A stretch of DNA of 64,000 nt from an uncultured Chlorobiaceae bacterium (lineage in GTDB: Bacteria > Bacteroidota > Chlorobiia > Chlorobiales > Chlorobiaceae): assembly GCA_903871235.1 (NCBI GenBank), contig CAIQGA010000081.1, positions 1 to 64,000 on the forward strand. The letters are read 5' to 3'. Below are positions 55,993-64,000 of this stretch, piece by piece (positions within the stretch are counted from its first letter, which is position 1; the number at the start of each line of letters is the position of its first letter). The position numbers were made by a program, and so were the translations under genes. The notes under the pieces are model-generated. The model searched no databases. It was not told the origin of the DNA and saw only the letters and a program-made list of their open reading frames with translations.

Positions 55993-57309
55993 AAGCGCAA
56001 AAAGTGGAAGCAAAATCGGCAGCGAGTATTTACAGATATACTCCAGAAATCCAGGCACCTCAACATCAGACTGGGCGGCGATGTTTTTGACCATGAAGTT
56101 CGGCGCGTTACCGATGTAGCTCATTGCTCCAAAAAAGACCGACGCAACCGAGATTGCGATGAGATAGAACTCTGAAGAAACATCACCCTGCACCGGAGAA
56201 TTCACCCCGCTGGCAAACGCCCTTACATCGGCAGGAGAGGCGATATCAAGACCGAACTTCCCCAACGCACCGGCAAAAAAATTGAGGTAGGTCGGGGCGT
56301 TATCGAGCACACCGGAAAGGGCCCCGGTCATCCAGTAGAAGCGCGAGAGAGAGAGTTCAGAGGCATGAGTTGCTGCATAATTTCCGATGAGTTCAAGAGC
56401 AGGAATCATGGTTGCAAAGATGCCGACAAAAAGAAATCCAACCTCCTGAAGGGGCTCAAAGTTGAATTCATTGCCCTTCAGTGCCTCATGATTTGAAACT
56501 TTATAGGCAGTAATGGCAACCATAAACATAATGAGTTCCCGAATACCGAACGGCAGATGAAAAAGCTCCTGCAGACTTGGAAAACCCTCTATTACTGCGG
56601 GATCAAGAAAAACCGCCATAATAATCACCGCGAGAAAAAAGAAATTTCTTTTTCCTGTAATGCTCACCCCCCCTTTTGCTTCGGTTCTTTTCATATCACC
56701 CTTCCCTGCTCTTGCATCAAGAATGATGAAAATGAGCAGAAGAGCGGCAACAGTAATAACCCACGGCAACCATATTTTGGGCAACACCCAGAAAAAGGGC
56801 ACCCCTTTCAAAAAGCCAAGAAAGAGCGGAGGATCACCAACAGGAGTGAGCGCACCGCCAATATTGCTGACAATAAAAATAAAGAAAACAAGATGAAATG
56901 CCTTCAGCCGCCCCTCGTTGATGCGCATATAGGGACGTATGAGTAGCATGGATGCGCCGGTTGTTCCGACAAAATTGGAGAGAAGCGCCCCGACAAAAAG
57001 CAGAAGAGCGTTGGTCAATGGCCCTCCTCTTCGTTCGATCCTGATCAGTATTCCCCCTGAGACAACAAAGAGTGATGCGATCAGGGCAAGAAAGGAGAGA
57101 TACTCTTCGAGGGTGCGCTCCAGAAGAGACACTCCATGCTCCATCACAAAGCCGTAGTAAGCGGCAACGATGACTCCGAGACCTACGGAAACCTTTGCGT
57201 AGTGCCGCTCCCAGAAGCGGTAAAAAAAAAGGGGGCCGGTTGCTATCATCAAAAGAAGCATCACAAAAGGAGCAACAAGCCAGAGCGGAGGGATGTTGTA
57301 TCGTATCAT
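55966..57309 (-). CDS. Ion-transporter-superfamily membrane protein (NhaD/citrate-transporter-like)
   Basis: This is a 447-residue, highly hydrophobic protein with about 11-12 predicted membrane segments. It contains the repeated helix-loop elements of the arsenite/NhaD/citrate transporter superfamily: SNFVGTTGASMLLIRPYM and SNIGGALTPVGDPPLFLGFL in the first half, GVLDNAPTYLNFFAGAL and MSYIGNAPNFMVK in the second. The charged turn NAP and TPVGDPP motifs match NhaD-type sodium/proton antiporters and related carriers. The substrate is not certain. The start at 57309 is chosen because it follows the stop codon of the upstream VIT1-like gene by one base; the frame is open further upstream, but that would lie within the neighbour. 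Confidence 0.85.
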   Translation of the reverse strand: MIRYNIPPLWLVAPFVMLLLMIATGPLFFYRFWERHYAKVSVGLGVIVAAYYGFVMEHGVSLLERTLEEYLSFLALIASLFVVSGGILIRIERRGGPLTNALLLFVGALLSNFVGTTGASMLLIRPYMRINEGRLKAFHLVFFIFIVSNIGGALTPVGDPPLFLGFLKGVPFFWVLPKIWLPWVITVAALLLIFIILDARAGKGDMKRTEAKGGVSITGKRNFFFLAVIIMAVFLDPAVIEGFPSLQELFHLPFGIRELIMFMVAITAYKVSNHEALKGNEFNFEPLQEVGFLFVGIFATMIPALELIGNYAATHASELSLSRFYWMTGALSGVLDNAPTYLNFFAGALGKFGLDIASPADVRAFASGVNSPVQGDVSSEFYLIAISVASVFFGAMSYIGNAPNFMVKNIAAQSDVEVPGFLEYICKYSLPILLPLFALLWFLFFNV

Positions 57310-57310
57310 T

Positions 57311-58006
57311 CTATACCACAGTGCCAAAAAGCTTGCCGACTCCTGCCGTGAGCCCCATTGCAAGTGCTCCCCAGAAGGCGACACGAAGTGCCCCTTTGAC
57401 AAGAGATGCTCCGCCAGCATAAGCTGCAGTTCCCCCAAGAAGTACCAAGGTCGCGAGTGCTGTCGCAGATGAGAACTCCACAATCCAGCCTGAAGGCGCC
57501 AGCAGCACCGCCAAAATCGGAATAACTGCACCAGCAACAAACGAGATTGCCGAAGCAAATGCCGCTTGGATTGGCCGCGCCCGCAAGGTCTCCGTAATGC
57601 CCAGTTCATCACGAACATGTGCTCCAAGAGCATCTTTCGCCATCAGGCTTTCGGCTACCAACCGTGCAAGCGGAGGCTCAAGCCCCCTGCCAGCATAAAT
57701 AGAGGTCAGCTCCTCCAGTTCGTGCTCCGGATCCGTTTCCAGCTCGCCTTTTTCCCTCTCAATGTCTGCATGTTCAGTATCTGCCTGCGATTGAACCGAG
57801 ACATACTCCCCCGCCGCCATCGACATGGCACCGGCAACCAGACCAGCCACGCCTGTCAGCAGCACGGTGCTTTGGGGCGCTCCGGCAGCGGCTACGCCAA
57901 GAACAAGACTTGCTATTGAGATGGTTCCGTCATTGGCACCAAGCACGGCCGCTCGAAGCCAGCCGATACGCTCTGCCCTGTGTAACTCCCTGTGCATATA
58001 TGGCAT
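57311..58006 (-). CDS. VIT1/CCC1-family membrane transporter (iron/manganese type)
   Basis: This is a 231-residue protein. The opening HRELHRAERIGWLRAAVLGANDG and GLVAGAMSMAAGEYVSVQSQ are hallmarks of the VIT1/CCC1 family, which moves Fe2+ or Mn2+ across membranes. Charged middle residues (a Glu-rich stretch near ERE, ELE, EHELEEL) match the metal-binding insertion between helices 2 and 3, and three more hydrophobic helices follow. The start at 58006 has AGGAG about 9 bases upstream; the ATG at 57997 with GAGG is an alternative. Its 5' end faces a CsoR/CstR-like operator shared with the rhodanese gene. Confidence 0.9.
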   Translation of the reverse strand: MPYMHRELHRAERIGWLRAAVLGANDGTISIASLVLGVAAAGAPQSTVLLTGVAGLVAGAMSMAAGEYVSVQSQADTEHADIEREKGELETDPEHELEELTSIYAGRGLEPPLARLVAESLMAKDALGAHVRDELGITETLRARPIQAAFASAISFVAGAVIPILAVLLAPSGWIVEFSSATALATLVLLGGTAAYAGGASLVKGALRVAFWGALAMGLTAGVGKLFGTVV

Positions 58007-58119
58007 CCTCAAAATCTCCTGTTGGTACCCGATTCGTGTTGCAATTGATCCGCCACAATCTGCGGATTTTTCAAGTATAGCAAAAAAAGCGCTTGTTCTT
58101 TTGCTGATATTTTGGCATA

Positions 58120-58143
58120 TATACCTGTAGGGGGTATAGGTAT
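58120..58143. promoter_or_regulatory. CsoR/CstR-family operator-like palindrome
   Basis: TATACCTGTAGGGGGTATA (58120-58138) has half-sites ATACC and GGTAT flanking a G-tract. Read on the other strand it is TATACCCCCTACAGGTATA, the pattern bound by CsoR-superfamily regulators of copper or sulfide/persulfide. A further GGTAT follows at 58139-58143. It lies between the divergent VIT1-like and rhodanese genes; a link to the rhodanese would fit a CstR-type persulfide sensor. No regulator gene of this family is in the window. Confidence 0.55.
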
Positions 58144-58241
58144 ATTTAAAAAGTGGCATTCTTGCACACTGAAAAGCCATTCATAAAAAAAACATTAGCG
58201 TCCTGAGAGCGAAGCCAGAAGAACAGGAGAGGTGTACCCCA

Positions 58242-58661
58242 ATGAGAGAAACTGAACCATTTCATAAACCGATAAAGAAAGCTACCATGAACACTACTCT
58301 TGACATCAGCCCTGCAGCCGCCCTTGCACTGATTGAAAAAGGCGCTTTGCTTGTCGATGTCCGTGAACCGCATGAAATTGCAAAAAAATCATTCGATGTG
58401 GCAAATATCATGCTGATTCCTCTGCGTGACTTTGAAAACCGCTATAAGGAAATACCGACAGACCGTCAGGTCATTGTCGCCTGCAACCTTGGTAATCGGA
58501 GCATGATGGCAACCCGTTTTCTGACCAACCACGGATACAGCAAAGCGCTCAATATGCAGCGCGGGATTGTATGTTGGGAAAATGCAGGGCTTCCACTCAA
58601 AAAAGCGATACAACCCTCAACCGGATCATGGCTGTTGCAGAAATTCCAGGGGAGGTCATAA
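58242..58661 (+). CDS. Rhodanese-domain sulfurtransferase
   Basis: This is a 139-residue single-domain rhodanese. The active loop is CNLGNRS with Cys81 as the persulfide carrier, preceded by VDVREPHEI and IPLRDFENR. Such proteins move sulfane sulfur in sulfide oxidation or detoxification, which is relevant to a sulfur-oxidising phototroph. AGGAGAGG at 58225-58232 supports the start at 58242; the ATG at 58287 is a weaker alternative that matches the domain start. The palindrome at 58120-58143 suggests persulfide- or metal-responsive control. Confidence 0.9.
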   Translation: MRETEPFHKPIKKATMNTTLDISPAAALALIEKGALLVDVREPHEIAKKSFDVANIMLIPLRDFENRYKEIPTDRQVIVACNLGNRSMMATRFLTNHGYSKALNMQRGIVCWENAGLPLKKAIQPSTGSWLLQKFQGRS

Positions 58662-58675
58662 CAAGAGCAGTGGAC

Positions 58676-58696
58676 GGCGGTTGTTCATCAGCCGCC
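58676..58696 (+). terminator. Weak hairpin after the rhodanese gene
   Basis: GGCGG and CCGCC form a short stem around an 11-base loop, 14 bases after the rhodanese stop codon. There is no T-run, so it is at best a weak terminator. The remaining bases to elbB show nothing recognisable. Confidence 0.3.
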
Positions 58697-58894
58697 CCAC
58701 ACTTGAATGCGAACGGAAGAAAAGAATGTAAGAGCAAAAAAGTGTATCTTTGCGTGAAATGGTTGTTTTCGCCGATTGCCTTGAATCCACAAAAAAACTT
58801 ATCAGCGAGTCGATAATCCTGAAGTATGAATTAAGCGTGTGACCATTGCCATCGGAATAATCAGAAGTCATCAACAACAGCATCACGCAGCGCC

Positions 58895-59551
58895 ATGAAA
58901 AAAATAGGAGTTCTTCTCTCAGGATGCGGCTTTCTCGACGGTTCAGAGATCCACGAAACCGTACTCACCCTGCTTGCAATCGACAGGGCGGGTGCCAAGG
59001 CTCACTGCATTGCGCCAAACATGACACAGCAGGAAGTGGTAAACCATTACAGCGGCGAAGTTATGGCGGGCGAGTCGCGCAATGTCCTTGTGGAATCGGC
59101 GCGCATTGCCCGGGGCGTTATCACTGACCTCGAACAGATTGATACCCTCAACCTCGACGCACTCATTCTGCCCGGTGGTTACGGCGCGGCAAAAAATCTC
59201 AGCAATTTTAATACACACCAAGCTGACTGCGAAGTCGATAAAAAGGTTGCCGCTGTACTACAATCATTTTTTAAAGCGGGCAAACCACTCGGCTTTATCT
59301 GCATCGCACCGGTAATAGCCGCAAAGGTACTGGGTAAAGAGAATGTTGAGCTGACAATCGGCAACGACCAAGAGTGCGCAAAGGCAATTGAAGCAATGGG
59401 AGCAAGCCATGTCGAATGTCCAGTGTGGAGCGCCGTTGTGAGTCAAAAGGGCAAGGTGGTGAGCACACCCGCCTACATGCTCGGACCGACAATTTCAGAG
59501 GTGGCCAAAGGGATCGACAAGCTTGTCGACGAGCTGTTGAAGCTCCTCTGA
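58895..59551 (+). CDS. elbB: ElbB-type DJ-1/PfpI-family glyoxalase-like protein
   Basis: This is a 218-residue protein matching ElbB (isoprenoid biosynthesis protein with amidotransferase-like domain). Key elements are VLLSGCGFLDGSEIHE with Glu18, LILPGGYGAAKNLSNF and the nucleophile elbow FICIAPVIAAKVLG with Cys136, then a closing part (STPAYMLGPTISEVAKGIDKLV). The E. coli protein has weak glyoxalase activity; its physiological role is unclear. It is a single gene with its own terminator, whose stem overlaps the last codons. Confidence 0.93.
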   Translation: MKKIGVLLSGCGFLDGSEIHETVLTLLAIDRAGAKAHCIAPNMTQQEVVNHYSGEVMAGESRNVLVESARIARGVITDLEQIDTLNLDALILPGGYGAAKNLSNFNTHQADCEVDKKVAAVLQSFFKAGKPLGFICIAPVIAAKVLGKENVELTIGNDQECAKAIEAMGASHVECPVWSAVVSQKGKVVSTPAYMLGPTISEVAKGIDKLVDELLKLL

Positions 59552-59565
59552 ACAGCTCATTTTTT
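59531..59565 (+). terminator. Rho-independent terminator after elbB
   Basis: GAGCTGTT and AACAGCTC form a perfect 8-bp stem with a 12-base loop that contains the elbB stop codon, followed by ATTTTTT. The overlap with the coding end is unusual but the structure is strong. Confidence 0.88.
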
Positions 59566-59618
59566 CCTTTGCCTTCAATCATCTATGTTGCTGCCGTAAT
59601 TTTAATTCCTTAAAAAAA

Positions 59619-60419
59619 ATGAAAGAGTCAATCGGCCTTGAGGGCTCCATCTGGTTTCAGAAGGCGGAGAACAGGTTTCTTGGCGGTGACCAGATCGACC
59701 TGCTCAAAAATATCGACGAGCTTGGCTCCATCAGCAGTGCTGCGAAAGCCGCCGGAATCAGCTATAAAACGGCATGGCACCTGGTCAACATGATGAACAA
59801 CCTCTCTGAAAAAGCTCTGGTTGAGCGCATGACCGGAGGAAAAGGGGGTGGAGGCACCGTTCTGACAAGAGAGGGAAAAAAAATTATCGAGCAGTTCCGG
59901 GTTGTCCAAGAGGAGCACCGGAAGTTTCTCCAGAATCTTGAGGGGCGTCTCGGAGATGCCCATCATCTTTATCAATTTCTTAAACGAATATCCATGAAAA
60001 TCAGTGCACGCAACGTTTTTTCGGGCACAGTCGAAAAAATCACACTGGGAGCAGTTAACGCGGAGGTTATTCTTTTACTCAAAGGAGAAACCCGCATCAC
60101 CTCCATTATCACCATTGGAGCTGTCGACAACCTTGGCCTCAAAGAGGGGGTGAATGCTTATGCCATCATCAAGGCAAGCTCAATCATTATCGCCCAGGAG
60201 CTGCACGATGCAAAACTGAGTGCACGCAACATCATGCCCGGTAAAATCACTAAACTTATCGAAGGATCGGTCAGCACGGAAGTTGATCTGGAAATTGCAG
60301 AGGGCAACGTTATTTCAGCCATCATCACTCACGGAAGTTCTGAAAAACTGGCACTGAAAGAGGGTGACACGGCCTGCGCCCTCTTCAAGGCATCAAGTGT
60401 AATTATCGGGGTGAACTGA
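59619..60419 (+). CDS. modE: ModE-type molybdate-responsive regulator with two Mop domains
   Basis: This is a 266-residue protein. The N-terminal winged helix-turn-helix of ModE/LysR type includes LLKNIDELGSISSAAKAAG and SYKTAWHLVNMM, with the GGKGGGGTVLTREGKK wing near 73-88. Two tandem Mop/TOBE domains follow (about 127-192 and 197-265), each beginning SARN, which bind molybdate. In E. coli, ModE represses molybdate uptake and tunes Mo-dependent genes. The location 48 kb from nifHDK but in the same window fits an organism that relies on Mo-nitrogenase; no mod transport genes are present here. No Shine-Dalgarno sequence is seen before the ATG. Confidence 0.92.
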   Translation: MKESIGLEGSIWFQKAENRFLGGDQIDLLKNIDELGSISSAAKAAGISYKTAWHLVNMMNNLSEKALVERMTGGKGGGGTVLTREGKKIIEQFRVVQEEHRKFLQNLEGRLGDAHHLYQFLKRISMKISARNVFSGTVEKITLGAVNAEVILLLKGETRITSIITIGAVDNLGLKEGVNAYAIIKASSIIIAQELHDAKLSARNIMPGKITKLIEGSVSTEVDLEIAEGNVISAIITHGSSEKLALKEGDTACALFKASSVIIGVN

Positions 60420-60537
60420 ATAGAAAAAAATCACCCATTTTTTTGGAAAAGTCTGAAAAAATGGTTAACAATCGTTAAATGAAACTCAAAAAAGAGCGAC
60501 TGATGAAATCAATGACGTTTACAATCTTTATGATGTA

Positions 60538-60573
60538 CTGCTGTTGCCGTTGGCAACACTGTTCTGACAGCAG
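60538..60573. other. Nested inverted repeats between modE and the DUF4395 gene
   Basis: GTTGCC-GTT-GGCAAC is a perfect small hairpin, enclosed by CTGCTG (60538-60543) and CAGCAG (60568-60573). It may be a structured leader or a protein site; no known riboswitch pattern is recognised. The surrounding 60420-60715 has no gene. Confidence 0.3.
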
Positions 60574-60630
60574 GATATCGGAAAAGGGATTGTGACTCGC
60601 GGATAATTTCGTAAAGTACATCAACTTTTG

Positions 60631-60666
60631 AAAGCCGGTTCTGAATGTCAGGGCTGGCTTTTTTAT
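60631..60666 (+). terminator. Rho-independent terminator downstream of modE
   Basis: AAAGCCGG and CTGGCTTT form an 8-bp stem (one G-T pair) around a 15-base loop, followed by TTTTTATTTT. It lies about 210 bases beyond the modE stop and 50 before the next gene. Confidence 0.75.
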
Positions 60667-60715
60667 TTTCACCCGGTTCAATCAAACAACGATAACCAAA
60701 CGAGAACACTGCATC

Positions 60716-61180
60716 ATGACAACAACAACGACATCATCACCAGCGACCACCTGCACCGGCATACCGTTGCCGATTGTTTCACTCAACCGAATTGTTTTGC
60801 TCGCGGGTATCATTGCCGCAATCCTGTTCCAGCAACCACTGGTGACCACTGCACTTTTTTTTATCATTCTTTCAGCCGTCCTGTTTGGAAAAAAAGGGAG
60901 CCTTATATTTTTTGTCGGGTCACGCCTGTTGGCCCGGCAAAACCTGAATGCTAAAACCGAAGACCAGAAACTGATGCGCTTCAATAACTCCATTGCTGCA
61001 TTGCTGCTCGGTGGCGCACAGATCGCCTTCCTGATCGGAGCACCTCTTGCAGGATGGATCCTTTCGGGCACCGTTGCCGTTGCAGCAGCCGTAGCCCTTG
61101 CAGGGTTCTGTTTCGGCTGCTTCCTCTTTTACCAGTTTAATTTGCAGCGTTTCAGGTTCTTCGGTCAACAGAAAAAATAA
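60716..61180 (+). CDS. DUF4395-family membrane protein
   Basis: This is a 154-residue protein with four hydrophobic segments. The family pattern is visible in VSLNRIVLLAGIIAAILFQQP, the charged central loop LARQNLNAKTEDQKLMRFNNSIA and the last helix LAGFCFGCFLFYQF with two cysteines. DUF4395 proteins occur widely near sulfur-metabolism genes; their function is not established. Here it precedes the O-acetylhomoserine sulfhydrylase gene by about 80 bases. The C-terminus is basic. The start is supported by position but only a weak ribosome site. Confidence 0.85.
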   Translation: MTTTTTSSPATTCTGIPLPIVSLNRIVLLAGIIAAILFQQPLVTTALFFIILSAVLFGKKGSLIFFVGSRLLARQNLNAKTEDQKLMRFNNSIAALLLGGAQIAFLIGAPLAGWILSGTVAVAAAVALAGFCFGCFLFYQFNLQRFRFFGQQKK

Positions 61181-61262
61181 CAAATTCCCGGCAGCACGGC
61201 ATTCAGAAAGAGTATTTTAGAGAACATTATAATAATCGTAAAAACGCAAGGAGAATATTCCG

Positions 61263-62564
61263 ATGAGTTCAGAACACTACCGCTTCGAAACACTTGCCCT
61301 TCATGCAGGTCAGTCGGTCGATGCAACACAGTCGCGGGGAGTACCGGTCTACCGTACCAGCTCTTACCTTTTCAAAAGCACGGAACATGCCGCAAACCTT
61401 TTTGCCCTCAAAGAGCTTGGCAATATCTACACAAGGCTGATGAACCCGACGACCGACGTTCTCGAACAGCGGGTCACTCAACTGGAGGGCGGAGCGGCAT
61501 CCGTGGCCGTTGCATCAGGCACTGCGGCGATTTTCAATACCATTATCACGCTGGCCGAAGCGGGAGACCATATTGTTGCCGCCAACAATCTCTATGGAGG
61601 CACCTATACCCAGTTCGATGCCATCCTTCCGAAACTTGGCATTACCGTTGCCTTCGTCGACCCAAAAGATCCGGCCAATTTTGAGCGTGCGATCACCCCG
61701 AAAACAAGGGCACTCTTTATTGAGACCATTGGCAACCCGGTACTCGACTATACCGATGTCAAAGCCATTGCCGAGGTAGCTCACCGCAACGGACTTCCGC
61801 TTATTGTGGACGCAACATTCACCACTCCATACCTGCTCAAAACCATCGATCTTGGAGCAGACATCGTCATCAACTCCCTCACAAAATGGCTTGGTGGTCA
61901 TGGCTCCGGTCTCGGCGGCATCATTACCGACGCAGGGCGTTTTGACTGGAAGGCTGGACGTCATCCCCTCTTTACCGAACCCGACAACAACTACCACGGA
62001 CTGCGCTGGGCCATCGACCTGCCGGAACCCCTTGCACCGATCGCCTTCGCCCTCCGCGTACGTACCGTGCCACTCCGGAACCTTGGAGCGTGCATTTCGC
62101 CCGACAACTCGTGGATATTCATTCAAGGCATCGAAACCCTGCCTGTCCGAATGGCCCGTCATTCAGAAAATGCGCTCATCATTGCCGAGCATCTTCAGCA
62201 ACACCCCGAAGTGGCATGGGTTCGTTATCCCGGTCTGAAAAATGACCCCTCTTATCCCGCAGCTTCAAAAGATTTGAAAAACGGATTTGGCGGTATGGTC
62301 GTTTTCGGCGTTAAAGGCGGCTATGATGCAGCGGTAAAAATCATCGACACCATCAAGCTCTTTTCACACCTTGCCAATGTCGGCGATGCAAAAAGCCTCA
62401 TACTCCATCCGGCAAGCACCTCGCACAGCCAGTTGACGGAAGAGCAGAAACTCCAAAGCGGCCTTTCTCCAGATCTGATCCGTCTCTCCATCGGCCTTGA
62501 GCATCCCGACGACCTGATTGAGGCTCTCGACCAGGTACTCCAGAGCAAAGAGACAAAATCGTGA
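61263..62564 (+). CDS. metY: O-acetylhomoserine sulfhydrylase (PLP-dependent)
   Basis: This is a 433-residue Cys/Met-metabolism PLP enzyme that joins sulfide to O-acetylhomoserine to give homocysteine, a direct route from sulfide to methionine. Lys208 in NSLTKWLGGHG binds PLP, and YTRLMNPTTDVLE, ASGTAAIFNTI and LILHPASTSHSQL are family blocks. The length and the HPASTTH-like motif fit the sulfhydrylase rather than cystathionine gamma-synthase. AAGGAG precedes the start. It overlaps the regulator gene by GTGA and is followed by cysK, so the group looks like a sulfide-assimilation operon. Confidence 0.93.
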   Translation: MSSEHYRFETLALHAGQSVDATQSRGVPVYRTSSYLFKSTEHAANLFALKELGNIYTRLMNPTTDVLEQRVTQLEGGAASVAVASGTAAIFNTIITLAEAGDHIVAANNLYGGTYTQFDAILPKLGITVAFVDPKDPANFERAITPKTRALFIETIGNPVLDYTDVKAIAEVAHRNGLPLIVDATFTTPYLLKTIDLGADIVINSLTKWLGGHGSGLGGIITDAGRFDWKAGRHPLFTEPDNNYHGLRWAIDLPEPLAPIAFALRVRTVPLRNLGACISPDNSWIFIQGIETLPVRMARHSENALIIAEHLQQHPEVAWVRYPGLKNDPSYPAASKDLKNGFGGMVVFGVKGGYDAAVKIIDTIKLFSHLANVGDAKSLILHPASTSHSQLTEEQKLQSGLSPDLIRLSIGLEHPDDLIEALDQVLQSKETKS

Positions 62565-63220
62565 CCATGACCGGCACCAAACGAAATATCGCTGTTGTAC
62601 TCGCTGATACACAGTTTTTGACCAACGAAGCGCTACGTGCACTCTTGACACCGCTTTTTCAGTCGTTCTCTACGGTCTCGACCAAGGCTGGCTTGCAGCA
62701 ACATCTGCAAAAAGAGGGTGTTTCACTCGTTATCACCGATGACATCCTCTTTGATTTCGGTTCAATCAGTGAACTTGGGGATTTGAAAAAAAATCATCTG
62801 GAGACAGGTTTCGTCATTCTGACAAGCTCAATAACGCACTTAAAAATAAAGGAGCTTAATGATATCGGCATCAGAAATATTGTTCTGAAAACCGACGACC
62901 GCGAAGAGATTTTTCAGGCGATTGAGGCTGCGTTGAAAGGGAAAAAATATTATTCAGGCGATGTACTCGATATTCTCCTGAAAAAGGATGGGCCTCTGGA
63001 AGATGCGACAATTTTGACCCCCTCGGAAATCGAAATCGTCCGACTGATTTCCAGCGGTCTTTCAACAAAAGAGATTGCGGCAAAAAAGTATATCAGTTTT
63101 CACACCGTCATGACACACCGGAAAAATATTTTCCGTAAACTTGGCGTTTCGAGCAGCCCTGAACTCCTGATGTATGCCATAAAAGCCGGATTGATCGACA
63201 ATATCGAATACCATATTTGA
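62561..63220 (+). CDS. LuxR-family response-regulator-like transcription factor
   Basis: This is a 219-residue protein with an N-terminal receiver-like domain (VVLADTQFL, then [11 protein letters not shown] with a possible phosphoacceptor Asp near 60, and VLKTDD with the conserved Lys). A C-terminal LuxR/NarL helix-turn-helix (about 150-215) contains [22 protein letters not shown] and [16 protein letters not shown]. The start is GTG at 62561, overlapping the metY stop, or ATG at 62567. No sensor kinase gene is adjacent. Co-expression with metY suggests control of sulfur metabolism, as an inference only. Confidence 0.88.
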   Translation: MTMTGTKRNIAVVLADTQFLTNEALRALLTPLFQSFSTVSTKAGLQQHLQKEGVSLVITDDILFDFGSISELGDLKKNHLETGFVILTSSITHLKIKELNDIGIRNIVLKTDDREEIFQAIEAALKGKKYYSGDVLDILLKKDGPLEDATILTPSEIEIVRLISSGLSTKEIAAKKYISFHTVMTHRKNIFRKLGVSSSPELLMYAIKAGLIDNIEYHI

Positions 63221-63240
63221 CTCTACCGTATTTATGGTAT
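63208..63240 (+). other. Inverted repeat at the end of the LuxR-type gene
   Basis: ATACCATA and TATGGTAT are a perfect 8-bp inverted repeat around 17 bases that span the stop codon. No T-run follows, so it is a weak candidate for a terminator or a regulator site ahead of cysK. Confidence 0.3.
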
Positions 63241-63327
63241 GCAAGATGGCCGTTTAAGGGGATTCCCGTTGAAGGGTTTATTGATGATATTAATGTTATT
63301 TTCAACCACAAAAACCACGAAACAGCT

Positions 63328-64000
63328 ATGGGACGCATCGCAAAAAAACTGACGGATCTTATCGGTAACACCCCTCTTCTTGAGCTTGGAAATTATGGCC
63401 GTGAGCATGAGGCGCTGGCGACAATTCTTGCCAAACTTGAATACTTCAATCCGGGTGGCAGTGTGAAAGACCGCATTGGTTTTTCAATGATTGAGGATGC
63501 TGAAAAACAGGGATTGCTCAACAAGGAGAGCATCATTATTGAACCGACAAGCGGCAACACCGGTATTGCACTGGCCTTTATTGCCGCAGCCAAAGGGTAC
63601 CGGCTGATACTGACCATGCCTGAAACCATGAGTATTGAGCGCAGAAACCTGCTCAAGGCGCTTGGTGCGGAGCTGGTACTGACCCCGGGCCCCGAAGGAA
63701 TGAGCGGCGCAATCAGAAAAGCTGAGGCACTTAACGCGGAGTATCCCAATTCATTTGTGCCGCAGCAGTTCAAAAACCCGGCAAATCCGGAAATCCACCG
63801 TAAAACAACGGCCGAAGAGATCTGGAATGATACTGATGGAAATGTTGATATTTTTGTCAGCGGCGTCGGCACAGGCGGAACGATTACCGGTGTCGGAGAG
63901 GTACTGAAACAGCGGAACCCGGGAGTTAAAATTGTTGCAGTTGAGCCGTTTGATTCGCAGGTGCTTGCCGGAAGCAAACCGGGCCCGCACAAAATACAGG
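63328..64000 (+). CDS. cysK: Cysteine synthase (O-acetylserine sulfhydrylase), 3' end outside the window
   Basis: The first 224 residues are present. The enzyme makes cysteine from O-acetylserine and sulfide. PLP-binding Lys47 lies in [12 protein letters not shown]; the substrate loop [13 protein letters not shown] and the phosphate-cradle [13 protein letters not shown] are intact. The start ATG at 63328 begins [20 protein letters not shown], the usual beginning of the family. It lies about 107 bases after the LuxR-type gene, with which it may be co-transcribed. Whether it is CysK or the closely related CysM cannot be settled from this part, but the motifs favour CysK. Confidence 0.92.
   Translation, partial: MGRIAKKLTDLIGNTPLLELGNYGREHEALATILAKLEYFNPGGSVKDRIGFSMIEDAEKQGLLNKESIIIEPTSGNTGIALAFIAAAKGYRLILTMPETMSIERRNLLKALGAELVLTPGPEGMSGAIRKAEALNAEYPNSFVPQQFKNPANPEIHRKTTAEEIWNDTDGNVDIFVSGVGTGGTITGVGEVLKQRNPGVKIVAVEPFDSQVLAGSKPGPHKIQ

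Noticed and set aside
11180..64000. tRNA, rRNA or insertion sequences in the intergenic gaps
   Set aside because: No cloverleaf-like segments, transposase frames or terminal inverted repeats with target duplications were seen by eye.

Overview
This window most likely comes from a green sulfur bacterium (family Chlorobiaceae, a Chlorobium/Pelodictyon-type genome). The main reason is the nif operon, which has the order nifH-nifI1-nifI2-nifD-nifK-nifE-nifN-nifB followed by a thioredoxin-like [2Fe-2S] ferredoxin. It also has the long NifD with an internal insertion and a NifB fused to a NifX-type domain. The species cannot be fixed from the sequence alone.

Layout. (1) 1-630: an AAA-ATPase-like accessory gene on the minus strand, broken by one in-frame TGA. 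(2) 1344-11172: the nitrogenase operon on the plus strand. It runs from a perfect sigma-54 (-24/-12) promoter to a strong rho-independent terminator, with two repeat tracts inside it: a 0.5 kb array of hairpin-forming repeats between nifK and nifE, and short tandem heptamers/octamers between nifB and the ferredoxin gene. (3) 11214-14360: a minus-strand group of an SPFH/band-7 membrane protein, an orphan periplasmic amino-acid-type binding protein, a DUF697 membrane protein and a small membrane protein. (4) 14727-54411: a roughly 40 kb plus-strand biosynthetic cluster of five megasynthase genes, two SyrD/PvdE-type peptide exporters and an Sfp-type phosphopantetheinyl transferase. (5) 54741-64000: two exported proteins (one an M15 peptidase), an ion-transporter-like protein, a VIT1/CCC1 transporter, a rhodanese behind a CsoR/CstR-like operator, ElbB, a ModE-type regulator with two Mop domains, a DUF4395 membrane protein, O-acetylhomoserine sulfhydrylase, a LuxR-type regulator and the start of cysteine synthase.

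The cluster is the standout. Domain order read from motifs: NRPS1 = A-T-C-A-T-C-A-T-C-A-T-reductase; NRPS2 = TubC-type docking-T-A-C-A; NRPS3 = A interrupted by a methyltransferase between core motifs A2 and A3, then T-thioesterase; NRPS4 = half condensation domain-T-KS-(no AT)-DH-KR-T-C-A-T-C; NRPS5 = C-A-T-C. It has two different release domains (reductase and thioesterase), an AT-less ketosynthase module of trans-AT type, missing carrier domains and fragments of condensation domains. Many genes overlap by ATGA, so it is probably one or two long transcripts. Readable adenylation pockets suggest Val and Ser (NRPS2) and an aromatic residue (NRPS5). The first A domain of NRPS1 lacks the Asp that normally holds the amino group.

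The flanking genes connect to metal and sulfur physiology: ModE senses molybdate, which the nitrogenase needs, and the rhodanese, MetY and CysK belong to sulfur metabolism. No rRNA, tRNA, CRISPR array or insertion sequence was recognised.
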